Positions 1-7,117 of a DNA stretch of 7,407 nt are shown here, piece by piece; position 1 is the first letter of the stretch, and each line of letters starts with the position of its first letter. Origin of the DNA: an uncultured Prevotella sp. (lineage in GTDB: Bacteria > Bacteroidota > Bacteroidia > Bacteroidales > Bacteroidaceae); contig CAKQAD010000044.1 in the NCBI GenBank assembly GCA_934215545.1, positions 1-7,407 on the forward strand, read 5' to 3'. The position numbers and the translations under genes are program-made. A model generated the notes under the pieces. It did no database searches and was not told where the DNA came from. It saw only the letters and a program-made list of their open reading frames with translations.

Positions 1-1197
1 GCTGCTGGCGGTTTGGCCATTATTGGTACAGAACGCCATGAGAGCCGTCGTGTAGACCGCCAGTTGCGTGGTCGTGCCGGCCGTCAGGGCGACCCTGGAA
101 GTTCTGTGTTCTACGTATCTCTTGAAGACAAGCTTATGCGCCTGTTTGCATCTGAGCGTATAGCAAGCCTTATGGACCGTCTTGGCTTCAAGGAGGGCGA
201 TCGTATTGAGAACCCTATGATTTCAAAGAGTATAGAGCGTGCCCAGAAGAAGGTCGAAGAGAACAACTTCGGTATACGTAAGCACTTGCTTGAATACGAT
301 GATGTGATGAACAAGCAGCGCACCGTTATATACGAAAAACGCCGTCATGCACTCATGGGCGAGCGCATTGGCATGGATATAACCAACATCATCTGGGATC
401 GTGTAGTGAATATTATCGAAACAAACGACTACGAGGGCTGCCGCGAGCAGTTCTTGAAGGTGCTCGCAATGGAATGCCCATTCAGCGAAGAAGAGTTCGA
501 AAATGCCAAGCACGACGACCTTGAAGAGCGTTCATTCCAAAGCGCAATGGCCACCTTCAAGCGCAAGACAGACCGCATTGAAAGCGTTGCATGGCCTATT
601 ATAAAAGAGGTGGAAGAGAATCAAGGCGCTATCTACGAGCGTATCATGGTGCCTATCACTGATGGAAAGCGCGTATACAACATTCCTTGCAATCTTAAAG
701 AGGCCTATCGCACAGAGGCAAAGGATGTGGTTAAACAGTTTGAGCGCGTCATCATGCTCCATATCATCGACGATTGCTGGAAAGAGAATCTGCGACAGCT
801 CGACGAGTTGCGCCATAGTGTGCAGAATGCGTCTTACGAACAGAAAGACCCTCTGCTCATCTTTAAACTCGAGAGTGCTAAACTCTTCGACTCTATGGTG
901 AACGACATGAACAACCGCATCGCCTCTATCTTGACACGCGGACAGATACCTGAAATGCAGCGTCAAGAAGAAGTGCGTGAGGCTGCTCCAGAGGAGCACA
1001 CACAGCGTCAGAACTATACCGAGCAAAAGGTAGATCTGAACGATGAGCCACAGCATGCTGCAGCACAACACGACACACGTGAGAATGCAGCCAACCACAC
1101 CCCACTTGTGAAAGACAAACTGCCTGGTCGCAACGATCCATGTCCTTGCGGCAGTGGAAAGAAGTTCAAGAACTGCCACGGCAAAGGTCTTGTATAA
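1..1197 (+). CDS. secA: Protein translocase subunit SecA, C-terminal part (5' end outside window)
   Basis: SecA is the cytosolic ATPase that drives unfolded preproteins through SecYEG. The reading frame is open from base 1, so this is the last 398 codons of a protein that is about 1,100 residues in Bacteroidetes; a TTG at position 13 is internal, not a start. Fragment residues 20-35 contain helicase motif VI ([16 protein letters not shown]), the end of the second nucleotide-binding domain. The helical scaffold follows, with [12 protein letters not shown] at about 96-107 and the [16 protein letters not shown] and YEQKDPL segments at about 255-285. A charged, Gln/His-rich linker leads to the C-terminal zinc-binding motif [19 protein letters not shown], with Cys381, Cys383, Cys392 and His393 as ligands; in known SecA proteins this tail contacts SecB or ribosomes. 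The stop is followed 28 bp later by an intrinsic terminator, so secA ends its transcription unit. Identification is certain; only the N-terminal motor half is unseen. Confidence 0.98.
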   Translation, partial: AAGGLAIIGTERHESRRVDRQLRGRAGRQGDPGSSVFYVSLEDKLMRLFASERIASLMDRLGFKEGDRIENPMISKSIERAQKKVEENNFGIRKHLLEYDDVMNKQRTVIYEKRRHALMGERIGMDITNIIWDRVVNIIETNDYEGCREQFLKVLAMECPFSEEEFENAKHDDLEERSFQSAMATFKRKTDRIESVAWPIIKEVEENQGAIYERIMVPITDGKRVYNIPCNLKEAYRTEAKDVVKQFERVIMLHIIDDCWKENLRQLDELRHSVQNASYEQKDPLLIFKLESAKLFDSMVNDMNNRIASILTRGQIPEMQRQEEVREAAPEEHTQRQNYTEQKVDLNDEPQHAAAQHDTRENAANHTPLVKDKLPGRNDPCPCGSGKKFKNCHGKGLV

Positions 1198-1225
1198 GAT
1201 GCTTTTATAGCAACATAAACATAGC

Positions 1226-1261
1226 AAAAAGCCTGAATGCTTCAACATTCAGGCTTTTTTT
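1226..1261 (+). terminator. Intrinsic terminator after secA
   Basis: A perfect 9 bp stem, GCCTGAATG (1231-1239) with CATTCAGGC (1246-1254), encloses the 6-base loop CTTCAA and is followed by seven T. Five A before the stem can pair with the T tract. The A tract also makes it a possible weak terminator for transcripts arriving on the minus strand from the convergent gene. Confidence 0.93.
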
Positions 1262-1283
1262 ATAACATTATTAGGGATACTAT

Positions 1284-1357
1284 AAAAAATATACGCCTTG
1301 CAACAATTATTACATTATGTGCATAATATACACACATAAGCATGTTGTTGCAAGGCG
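1284..1357 (-). terminator. Nested hairpin, likely terminator of the minus-strand DUF3127 gene
   Basis: A perfect 13 bp inverted repeat joins CGCCTTGCAACAA (1294-1306) with its complement (1345-1357). Inside the 38-base spacer a second 7 bp stem forms between TTATGTG (1315-1321) and CACATAA (1333-1339). Read on the minus strand, the outer stem is followed after four bases by a run of six T (1289 down to 1284), which fits an intrinsic terminator 80 bases past the stop of the minus-strand gene. The large branched loop is unusual for a terminator, so an interspersed palindromic repeat is an alternative. Confidence 0.6.
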
Positions 1358-1436
1358 CATTATTAAATAATATATTCGTATTAACGAGCTATTATATCAA
1401 CAAATTGCTCGATAACTACCACCTGTGCATTATCAA

Positions 1437-1847
1437 TTAAAAAGGCAAATCATTAGTGTTGTCGGCAGGTTCTGCCTGTGGCTGACCTGGTGCAACTGGA
1501 GCCGAGAAAGGATCGGCAGCTGGAGCCGAGCCAAACACAGAACCAGGCATAACGCCAGGCTGTGCACCAACAGAAGCAGGATCTACAGGACGCACATCAA
1601 AAGCACGGATATTATTGAACCAACGTCCATTGTACTCATGTGCATCGATGTCGAAAGACACCGTTACCTCTTGACCAACCTGTATGTTGAAACGTGCAAT
1701 TCTGTCAGCACCAAACACATTGAACACCATTTTGCGAGGATAGTTGTCGTGTGTTTCAACCACATAGTCTTGTGTTTTCCAGTCACCACGTGCTGAAGTG
1801 CCGCTACGCTCAGGAAGAACTGCTATAATTTTACCTTGTAATTCCAT
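1437..1847 (-). CDS. DUF3127 family protein, SSB-like (OB-fold domain with DLPF tail)
   Basis: This 136-residue protein matches the Bacteroidetes DUF3127 family, recognised from the N-terminal MELQGKIIAVLPERSGTSARGDW and the core around residues 44-82 (NVFGADRIARFNIQVGQEVTVSFDIDAHEYNGRWFNNIRAF). The first ~85 residues look like a small beta-rich OB-fold-type domain. Residues ~86-131 are a low-complexity linker rich in Pro, Ala and Gly, and the protein ends NDLPF, like the acidic-aromatic tip by which single-stranded DNA-binding proteins recruit repair and replication partners. The inference is an SSB-like nucleic-acid-binding protein; the true cellular SSB is probably encoded elsewhere and the biochemical role is not established to my knowledge. 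The ATG at 1847 was chosen because family similarity starts exactly there; the frame stays open upstream into dnaN, but only as antisense. It is divergent from dnaN and convergent with secA, so it is probably transcribed alone. Confidence 0.88.
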   Translation of the reverse strand: MELQGKIIAVLPERSGTSARGDWKTQDYVVETHDNYPRKMVFNVFGADRIARFNIQVGQEVTVSFDIDAHEYNGRWFNNIRAFDVRPVDPASVGAQPGVMPGSVFGSAPAADPFSAPVAPGQPQAEPADNTNDLPF

Positions 1848-1943
1848 TTTCTTGTGTTTCTTATTTGTTGTTAAAATTATTATTAATGCAGTTGCTCTTA
1901 TTTGTTTTCCATGTAGAATATGAGCAATTATTTTTTGTTTTTG

Positions 1944-1951
1944 CGAAATTA
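1944..1951 (-). promoter_or_regulatory. Possible -7 element for the DUF3127 gene
   Basis: On the minus strand the octamer TAATTTCG differs by one base from the Bacteroidetes -7 consensus TAnnTTTG. It lies 96 bases before the start codon and would give an AT-rich leader of about 90 bases. No good TTG-type -33 element is visible at the expected distance, so the call is tentative. The rest of the 214 bp divergent gap shows nothing else I can name. Confidence 0.4.
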
Positions 1952-2014
1952 CTAAAATTGTTGTAAAATAAAAAACTTTTATCTGAGTTTTTCTGCTACT
2001 CAAACTTTTTTTAC

Positions 2015-2022
2015 TATTTTTG
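2015..2022 (+). promoter_or_regulatory. Promoter -7 element of dnaN
   Basis: TATTTTTG is an exact match to the Bacteroidetes primary sigma -7 consensus TAnnTTTG. It lies 39 bases before the dnaN ATG, giving a leader of roughly 30 bases. The -33 region is weak: TTCTG at 1991-1995 ends 19 bases upstream, the expected spacing, but is not a consensus TTTG. Confidence 0.7.
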
Positions 2023-2061
2023 CACATACAGATACGAACAATATTTAAAAAGATAACACCA

Positions 2062-3186
2062 ATGCAATTCACACTATCAAGTGGCACGCTAAATGCACGC
2101 CTACAAACTCTCGCAAAAGTCATTAACAGCAAGAACACCCTGAACATATTAGATTGTTTCTTGTTTGAAGTGTCTGGCAACACTTTGACTCTCACCGCAA
2201 GTGACAACGAAAATGTCATGCAGTCGACTATAGAGTTGGACGAATGTGACGGCAACGCCCGTTTCGCCATGTCTAGTCGCACTCTGCTTGTAGCTGTAAA
2301 GGAGTTGGCCGAACAGCCCCTGCACTTTATCATTGACGAGCAGAGTCTTAATGTGGAGATAGAATATCAGAATGGTGCTTACAAACTCACCGCCCAACCT
2401 GCCGACGACTACCCCACCATGCTTCCACTTGCCGACAATGCTACCGATCTTACACTCAGCTCTACTATTCTTGCCGAGAATATCTCTCGCTCGCTATTTG
2501 CTACATCTGTAGACGAGATACGTCCGGTGATGGGAGGTGTATACTTCGATCTGACAGCCGATAACCTTACCATCGTTGCCACCGATGGTCATAAACTTGT
2601 GCGCAACCGCATATTGACAATCAACAGCGATGTTCCTACATCGTTCATTCTTCCTCAGAAGCCAGCCCAATTGCTTAAGAGCGTTTTGCCAAAGACTGAA
2701 GATGATGTGGTGATACGCTTCGACAGCAAAATGGCTGAGATAAGTTATGGTGGTGGCATGCTTCACTGCCGTCTTATCGAAGGACGCTATCCCAACTACA
2801 ACTCTGTAATTCCTTCAAATAACACCAACTGCATTAATGCCGATCGTCGCACACTCATGGGTGCCATAAAGCGTGTGCTACCATTTGCCAGCGAGAGCAG
2901 CCAGTTGGTAAGATTCCATGTTGAAAGCCAGCGCTTGCAACTTACCGCTGAAGACATTGACTTCGCTACAAGCGCCAAGGAAAGCTTAGCATGCGACTAC
3001 ACTGGTGTGAGCATGGATATAGGTTTTAAAGGTAGTGCTATGTACGAAATTCTGAACAATCTGGCAAGCGATGAGGTGACAATAGAACTTGCCGACCCAA
3101 GTCGTGCAGGCGTTGTGCTGCCTACTACACAGCCTGAAAATCAGGAAATACTTATGTTAATCATGCCAATGTTGCTCAACGATTAA
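2062..3186 (+). CDS. dnaN: DNA polymerase III beta subunit (sliding clamp)
   Basis: DnaN forms a ring-shaped dimer that slides on DNA and tethers polymerase III and many repair proteins. The product is 374 residues, a normal clamp length, and starts MQFTLSSGTLNARLQTLAKVI as expected for domain 1. Domain 2 carries DEIRPVMGGVYFDL (151-164) and ATDGHKLVR (173-181). LIEGRYPNY (238-246) marks the approach to domain 3, and the C-terminal strand MLIMPMLLND (365-374) contributes to the client-peptide pocket. The ATG at 2062 is chosen because the family begins there; an in-frame TTG at 2020 lies inside the -7 promoter box and cannot be the start. The gene has its own promoter and is followed by a hairpin region, so it may be largely monocistronic, although the exonuclease downstream has the same orientation. 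Clamp, exonuclease and SSB-like protein together suggest a DNA replication/repair neighbourhood. Confidence 0.98.
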   Translation: MQFTLSSGTLNARLQTLAKVINSKNTLNILDCFLFEVSGNTLTLTASDNENVMQSTIELDECDGNARFAMSSRTLLVAVKELAEQPLHFIIDEQSLNVEIEYQNGAYKLTAQPADDYPTMLPLADNATDLTLSSTILAENISRSLFATSVDEIRPVMGGVYFDLTADNLTIVATDGHKLVRNRILTINSDVPTSFILPQKPAQLLKSVLPKTEDDVVIRFDSKMAEISYGGGMLHCRLIEGRYPNYNSVIPSNNTNCINADRRTLMGAIKRVLPFASESSQLVRFHVESQRLQLTAEDIDFATSAKESLACDYTGVSMDIGFKGSAMYEILNNLASDEVTIELADPSRAGVVLPTTQPENQEILMLIMPMLLND

Positions 3187-3220
3187 TACACCATACAGCA
3201 ACAATATATAATAACGCAAC

Positions 3221-3290
3221 AATGAGGGTGCGCCAAAAAACAACCATCCATGATATGGCTTTTTTGACACACTCTCATTATGTGTTTTTT
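3221..3290 (+). terminator. Hairpin-rich region after dnaN, probable terminator
   Basis: A 20 bp imperfect inverted repeat (3221-3240 against 3260-3279, 17 of 20 positions complementary) ends in facing A6 and T6 tracts and surrounds a small CCAT-GAT-ATGG hairpin (3248-3258). Overlapping its right arm, ACACA (3267-3271) can pair with TGTGT (3281-3285), followed by T through 3290. Either fold could stop transcription after dnaN; the two are mutually exclusive over 3267-3279. No convincing promoter for the next gene is visible between 3291 and 3334, so some read-through into the exonuclease is plausible. Confidence 0.6.
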
Positions 3291-3334
3291 AGTAATTAGT
3301 AAATCATAACCCAACAACGGAAGATATAATCTAA

Positions 3335-4195
3335 ATGAAATTAAACTTAACACGACCACTGATTGTGTTCGACCTTGAGACAACAGGACTCGATATGGTA
3401 CACGACCGCATCATACAAATATCATATATAAGAGTGAACACAGATGGCACCGAACAGCGTAAAAATCTACTTATAAATCCACAGAAACCAATACCCCATG
3501 AGGTGACTGAGCTCACAGGTATAAGCGATGCTGATGTTACTACCGCCCCCACATTCAAGGATGTTGCTCCCAGCCTTAACGCCGACTTTGCAGGTTGCGA
3601 CTTTGCAGGTTTCAACTCCAACCACTTCGACATACCTATGCTTGCTGAAGAGTTTTTGCGTGCAGGAATCAACTTCGACTTTTCGAAATGCAATCTTATC
3701 GATGCCCAAACTATATTTCACAAAATGGAGCGCCGCAACCTTGCTGCAGCATATAAATTCTACTGTGGCAGAAAGATGGAAGATGACTTCACGGCACATC
3801 GTGCCGATGAAGACACCGAGGCTACATATCGTGTACTAATGGCTGAACTCGACTACTACTCAGCAGAACGCCAGGAGGAGCCTGAACGTTGTCTGAACAA
3901 CAACATGGAGGAGCTTGCTGAATTCTCAAAACAAAATGACAATGTAGATTTCGCTGGCCGCATAGTGTGGAAACCAAAGGTAGATGCTAACGGTAAACAA
4001 GTGCTCGATGCCGATGGGAAGCCATGTCGCTTCGAGACATTCAATTTCGGCAAGTACCGCGGACGAGCTGTAGCAGACATCATACGCACTGATCCATCTT
4101 ACTACACATGGATGATGAATGGCGACTTCACCTTCAACACCAAGCAAGTGCTCACACGCATACGCTTGAAGCTACTTAAAGCAACAACTAATTAA
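3335..4195 (+). CDS. DEDDh 3'-5' exonuclease, DnaQ/epsilon-like with ExoX-type C-terminal domain
   Basis: This 286-residue protein is a DnaQ-family exonuclease that should remove nucleotides from DNA 3' ends with two metal ions. Exo I is FDLETTGL with Asp13 and Glu15; Exo II is FNSNHFDIPML with Asp99; Exo III is the DEDDh type HRADED with His155 and Asp160. All catalytic residues are present. After a helical linker (~170-205), residues ~207-286 form a second domain with FNFGKYRGRAVADIIRTDP and YYTWMMNGDF, resembling the C-terminal module of exodeoxyribonuclease X-like proteins. Bacteroidetes annotations often call such proteins the polymerase III epsilon subunit, but the additional domain differs from E. 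coli DnaQ and I see no clear clamp-binding motif. It could be the proofreading subunit or a separate repair exonuclease. It follows dnaN by 148 bp and precedes coaBC by only 22 bp, so it probably shares a transcript with coaBC. Confidence 0.92.
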   Translation: MKLNLTRPLIVFDLETTGLDMVHDRIIQISYIRVNTDGTEQRKNLLINPQKPIPHEVTELTGISDADVTTAPTFKDVAPSLNADFAGCDFAGFNSNHFDIPMLAEEFLRAGINFDFSKCNLIDAQTIFHKMERRNLAAAYKFYCGRKMEDDFTAHRADEDTEATYRVLMAELDYYSAERQEEPERCLNNNMEELAEFSKQNDNVDFAGRIVWKPKVDANGKQVLDADGKPCRFETFNFGKYRGRAVADIIRTDPSYYTWMMNGDFTFNTKQVLTRIRLKLLKATTN

Positions 4196-4217
4196 ATACA
4201 TAAATATATAAGCCATT

Positions 4218-5438
4218 ATGCTCAAAGGAAAACACATAGTATTGGGAATTACGGGGTCGATAGCAGCCTATAAGTCGTGTCTGCTCATTCGCGAGCTGAT
4301 AAAGCGTGGCGCCGAAGTACAAGTGGTTATAACGCCTGCTGGCAAGGAATTTATAACCCCTATCACGCTATCAGCACTTACCCACAAGCCTGTGGTGTCG
4401 GAGTTTTTTTCACAACGCGACGGCACTTGGAACTCTCACGTCGACCTTGGCCTTTGGGCTGATGCCATGATCGTGGCACCATGCACTGCTTCTACTTTGG
4501 GCAAGATGGCCAATGGCATTGCCGACAACATGCTCATCACCACCTATCTTTCTATGAAGGCGCCTGTGTTCATTGCCCCTGCAATGGACCTTGACATGTT
4601 TGCCCACCCTACCACACAACGCAACATACAGACGCTAGTGTCGTTTGGCAATCATATCATTCAACCTCAGTCGGGATTTTTAGCATCAGGTCTTGAGGGC
4701 AAGGGACGCATGGAAGAGCCAGCATTGATTGTTGACCATATAGACCATTTTTTTGAGCACAAATGTTCTAATGATCAACATTCAACACTCCTTCAAGGCA
4801 AGCGCATAATGATAACAGCAGGTCCAACATATGAGAAGATAGACCCTGTGCGTTTCATCGGCAATTATTCGAGTGGCAAGATGGGATTTGCCATAGCCGA
4901 AGAATGTTGCAAGCGCGGTGCTGAGGTGACTCTAATTGCTGGTCCGGTATCGCTTCAATGCAGTGCCGCCATAAACCGCATAGATGTTGAGTCGTGCCGT
5001 GAGATGTACGATGCAGCCACCACCCACTTTGCCGATGCAGATGCTGCCATACTTTGCGCTGCTGTTGCCGACTTCCGTCCTGCAACGATAGCCGATACAA
5101 AGATTAAGCGCAATGCCGACAATATGGACATACACCTATTGGCTAATCCTGACATTGCCGCCACTCTTGGCGAGATGAAAGGAGAACATCAGACCATTGT
5201 GGCTTTCGCCCTTGAAACCAACGATGAGGAGGCTAATGCAGAGCATAAGCTTCATAAGAAAAATGCCGACTTTATAGTGCTCAATTCTCTTCAGAACAAG
5301 GGCACTTGCTTCAAGTCGGACGACAATCAGATAGATATTATTTCCGTCAAAGGCAAGAAGACGTATTCCAAAAAGCCAAAGACGGAAACGGCAAAAGATA
5401 TCGTTGACGAACTTTGCGTTGTCATGTCAGCAAAATAA
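4218..5438 (+). CDS. coaBC: Bifunctional phosphopantothenoylcysteine synthetase/decarboxylase
   Basis: CoaBC makes 4'-phosphopantetheine for coenzyme A: CoaB joins 4'-phosphopantothenate to cysteine using a nucleotide triphosphate, and the flavoprotein CoaC decarboxylates the product. Length is 406 residues, as expected for the fused enzyme. The CoaC half (~1-182) has the flavin-binding GITGSIAAYKS (10-20), catalytic His74 in NSHVDLGLWAD, and APCTASTLGKMANGIADN (87-104). The CoaB half (~193-406) has ITAGPTYEKIDPVRFIGNYSSGKMG (199-223) and AAVADFRP (281-288) followed by KIKR (295-298). Two positions depart from the E. coli enzyme: the substrate-clamp motif PxMNxxMW reads PAMDLDMF (121-128), and the loop that carries Cys158 in E. 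coli reads LASGLEGKGRM with Ser instead of Cys. I believe these are lineage variants, not damage, because all other motifs are intact. It sits 22 bp after the exonuclease and 30 bp before the PorD-like gene, consistent with one operon. Confidence 0.97.
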   Translation: MLKGKHIVLGITGSIAAYKSCLLIRELIKRGAEVQVVITPAGKEFITPITLSALTHKPVVSEFFSQRDGTWNSHVDLGLWADAMIVAPCTASTLGKMANGIADNMLITTYLSMKAPVFIAPAMDLDMFAHPTTQRNIQTLVSFGNHIIQPQSGFLASGLEGKGRMEEPALIVDHIDHFFEHKCSNDQHSTLLQGKRIMITAGPTYEKIDPVRFIGNYSSGKMGFAIAEECCKRGAEVTLIAGPVSLQCSAAINRIDVESCREMYDAATTHFADADAAILCAAVADFRPATIADTKIKRNADNMDIHLLANPDIAATLGEMKGEHQTIVAFALETNDEEANAEHKLHKKNADFIVLNSLQNKGTCFKSDDNQIDIISVKGKKTYSKKPKTETAKDIVDELCVVMSAK

Positions 5439-5468
5439 CCACACACCAATATTCAATACCTACGCATC

Positions 5469-6383
5469 ATGAAAAGGTTCTACACATTATTGCTTGTCGC
5501 TATAATTGCACTCCTGACACCATTCACAGCACGTTGTCAAGAACTCAATGCCCGTGTCACCATAAACCACTCGCAAATACAAGGCACTGACGATGCCATA
5601 TTTAATGAATTGGAACAGACGCTGACGCAATTCATCAACGAGCGACAATGGACTGCATTGCAGTTTCAGCGTAATGAGCGCATCGGCTGCAACTTCAACA
5701 TCACGGTGAGTCAATACGACAACTCTACCAATGTGTTCACCTGCAAAGCTGTTATACAGGCTAATCGCCCCGTTTACAATTCAGCCTACACCACTACATT
5801 ATACAACAATACCGACAACGATTTCAACTTTGAATATGCCCAGTTCGACCAACTTCAGTTCAACGAAGAGCAGATAGACAATCAGCTAACAGCACTCATT
5901 GCCTACTATGCTTACCTGATTATTGGCATCGACCTTGATTCGTTTGCTCCTATGGGTGGAGAGGATGTTCTACAACGTTGCATGAATCTTGCCAACAATG
6001 CCCAAAACCTCAACTATCCAGGTTGGAAAGCCTTCGACTCTTCGCGCAACAGGTTTGCTATTATCAACGACTATCTTGATGGTGCCATGCATCCTTTCCG
6101 CCAATTGCAATATGACTACTATCGCAATGGGCTCGACGAAATGGCTACAAATGCAGAGCGCGGTCGCACCAATATCACTACAGCAATAGAAACCCTATTG
6201 AAGAAGGCACATACAGACCGCCCTATGAGTCTGCTGCCACAGATATGGACCGACTATAAGCGCGATGAGCTTGCCAACATCTACAAGGGAAAGGGCACAC
6301 AAAAAGAAAAGGAATCGGTTTATAACATACTGTTTTCTATCAATGCATCACAAAATGCTGCTTGGGATAAGATAAAGGAATAA
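5469..6383 (+). CDS. porD: Secreted DUF4835 family protein, PorD-like (probable type IX secretion factor)
   Basis: This 304-residue protein belongs to the Bacteroidetes DUF4835 family, recognised from the mature start QELNARVTINHSQIQGTDDAIF, the WTALQFQRNERIGCNFNITV stretch and the YYAYLIIGIDLDSFAPMGGEDVL block. Recent annotations name this family PorD and associate it with the type IX secretion system; that link is from memory of the family, not shown by this sequence. Residues 1-23 form a Sec signal peptide (KR, then LLLVAIIALL, then TARC before Gln24), so the mature protein is periplasmic or outer-membrane associated. The Cys23 context (Thr-Ala-Arg-Cys) is not a good lipobox. The C-terminal half is Asn/Tyr-rich and helical. 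It starts 30 bp after coaBC; coaBC next to this family is an arrangement I recall from other Bacteroidetes. Its stop codon abuts the tandem repeat in front of trmO. Confidence 0.88.
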   Translation: MKRFYTLLLVAIIALLTPFTARCQELNARVTINHSQIQGTDDAIFNELEQTLTQFINERQWTALQFQRNERIGCNFNITVSQYDNSTNVFTCKAVIQANRPVYNSAYTTTLYNNTDNDFNFEYAQFDQLQFNEEQIDNQLTALIAYYAYLIIGIDLDSFAPMGGEDVLQRCMNLANNAQNLNYPGWKAFDSSRNRFAIINDYLDGAMHPFRQLQYDYYRNGLDEMATNAERGRTNITTAIETLLKKAHTDRPMSLLPQIWTDYKRDELANIYKGKGTQKEKESVYNILFSINASQNAAWDKIKE

Positions 6384-6421
6384 CATGATTTTTGTTCACA
6401 CATGATTTTTATTCACACATG
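6383..6421. repeat. 17 bp tandem repeat spanning the trmO start
   Basis: Two head-to-tail copies of a 17 bp unit (ACATGATTTTTGTTCAC at 6383-6399 and the same with one G-to-A change at 6400-6416) are followed by the first five bases of a third copy (ACATG, 6417-6421). Each copy places an ATG, at 6385, 6402 and 6419. Because 17 is not a multiple of three, the three ATGs are in three different frames; only the last opens trmO. The first two give peptides of 6 and 8 codons, ending at TGA codons 6403-6405 and 6426-6428. Confidence 0.9.
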
Positions 6422-7117
6422 CAACTGAAACAAATAGCCACCTTCCATTCTCCTTTCGGCACTAAATTCGGAATTCCTAAACAAGCAGGACTTGCCACTA
6501 ACCTGCAAGGTGTCATAGAATTTTGCGATGAATATCGCAATGCTGACTATTTGCGTGGTATAGAATCCTTCGACTATCTGTGGCTTTTGTGGGGTTTTTC
6601 TGCCAACAAGCATGCCGCCAATAGTCCACTGGTGCGCCCTCCCCTACTTGGTGGTAATGAACGCATGGGAGTGTTTGCCACACGCTCGCCTTTCCGTCCG
6701 AACCCTATTGGCCTATCGTCGGTGAGGCTCGGCAGTGTAGATTTTGACAATCTGCATGGTCCTGTGCTACATGTGCTTGGGGCAGACCTCATGGATGGCA
6801 CCCCTATATACGACATCAAGCCGTATATAGTATATGCAGATGCTCACCCTGATGCCCGAAGTGGCTTTGTAGACACTCATGCCTTGCATCGCCTCGTTGT
6901 TAATATTGGCGCAGAGGTTGCCAAAGAGCTCACCGATGCCCAAATTGCCAATCTTAAGGATGTGCTTGCTCTTGATCCCCGTCCGCACTACCATTCCGAC
7001 CCTAATAAAGTGTATGGAATGATGTTTGATGGCTACGACATACACTTCTCTGTAGACAACGACACTTTATACGTTATAGATTGCTTAAACCCAAATCGGT
7101 CATTAGACCGAATTTAG
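6419..7117 (+). CDS. trmO: tRNA (N6-threonylcarbamoyladenosine37-N6) methyltransferase TrmO
   Basis: TrmO uses S-adenosylmethionine to methylate t6A at position 37 of tRNA-Thr, giving m6t6A, which tunes decoding of ACY codons. The protein is 232 residues, against 235 in E. coli. It starts MQLKQIATFHSPFGTKFGIP, the usual family opening, which is why the ATG at 6419 is preferred over an in-frame TTG at 6392. The signature block VRPPLLGGNERMGVFATRSPFRPNPIGLSS lies at 72-101, the DGTPIYDIKPYIVYAD segment at 126-141 and the C-terminal domain motif LDPRPHYHSDPNKVYGMMFDGYDIHF at 185-210. All conserved motifs are complete. The last ten codons (Leu223-Ile232) and the TAG stop lie in or directly beside an inverted-repeat element, so the native C-terminus may have been replaced without touching the core. 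The gap to the PorD-like gene is 35 bp and consists of a tandem repeat with two decoy ATGs, so translation may be attenuated. Confidence 0.95.
   Translation: MQLKQIATFHSPFGTKFGIPKQAGLATNLQGVIEFCDEYRNADYLRGIESFDYLWLLWGFSANKHAANSPLVRPPLLGGNERMGVFATRSPFRPNPIGLSSVRLGSVDFDNLHGPVLHVLGADLMDGTPIYDIKPYIVYADAHPDARSGFVDTHALHRLVVNIGAEVAKELTDAQIANLKDVLALDPRPHYHSDPNKVYGMMFDGYDIHFSVDNDTLYVIDCLNPNRSLDRI

Noticed and set aside
532..1248. Long minus-strand open frame (238 codons) opposite secA
   Set aside because: It lies wholly antisense to the well-conserved secA end and its terminator, shows no recognisable domain, and its length follows from codon bias of the true gene.
2020..2061. TTG at 2020 as an earlier start of dnaN
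   Set aside because: It lies inside the TATTTTTG promoter box, and clamp proteins begin at the Met encoded at 2062.
1848..2061. Small gene, RNA gene or replication origin in the divergent gap
   Set aside because: The stretch is AT-rich with promoter-like boxes only; no DnaA-box cluster, tRNA fold or credible small frame was seen.
1848..2333. In-frame upstream extension of the DUF3127 gene into the 5' part of dnaN
   Set aside because: The family begins at the ATG at 1847; the extension crosses the dnaN promoter and coding strand and resembles no protein.
5469..5540. Lipoprotein signal for the PorD-like protein (Cys23)
   Set aside because: The residues before Cys23 are Thr-Ala-Arg, not a lipobox; a normal signal peptidase I site is more likely.
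6392..6418. TTG at 6392 as an earlier start of trmO
   Set aside because: The added residues come from the tandem repeat, and TrmO proteins begin at the MQLKQI-type start at 6419.
6383..6421. CRISPR-like repeats
   Set aside because: The repeats are directly adjacent with no spacers and only two full copies.
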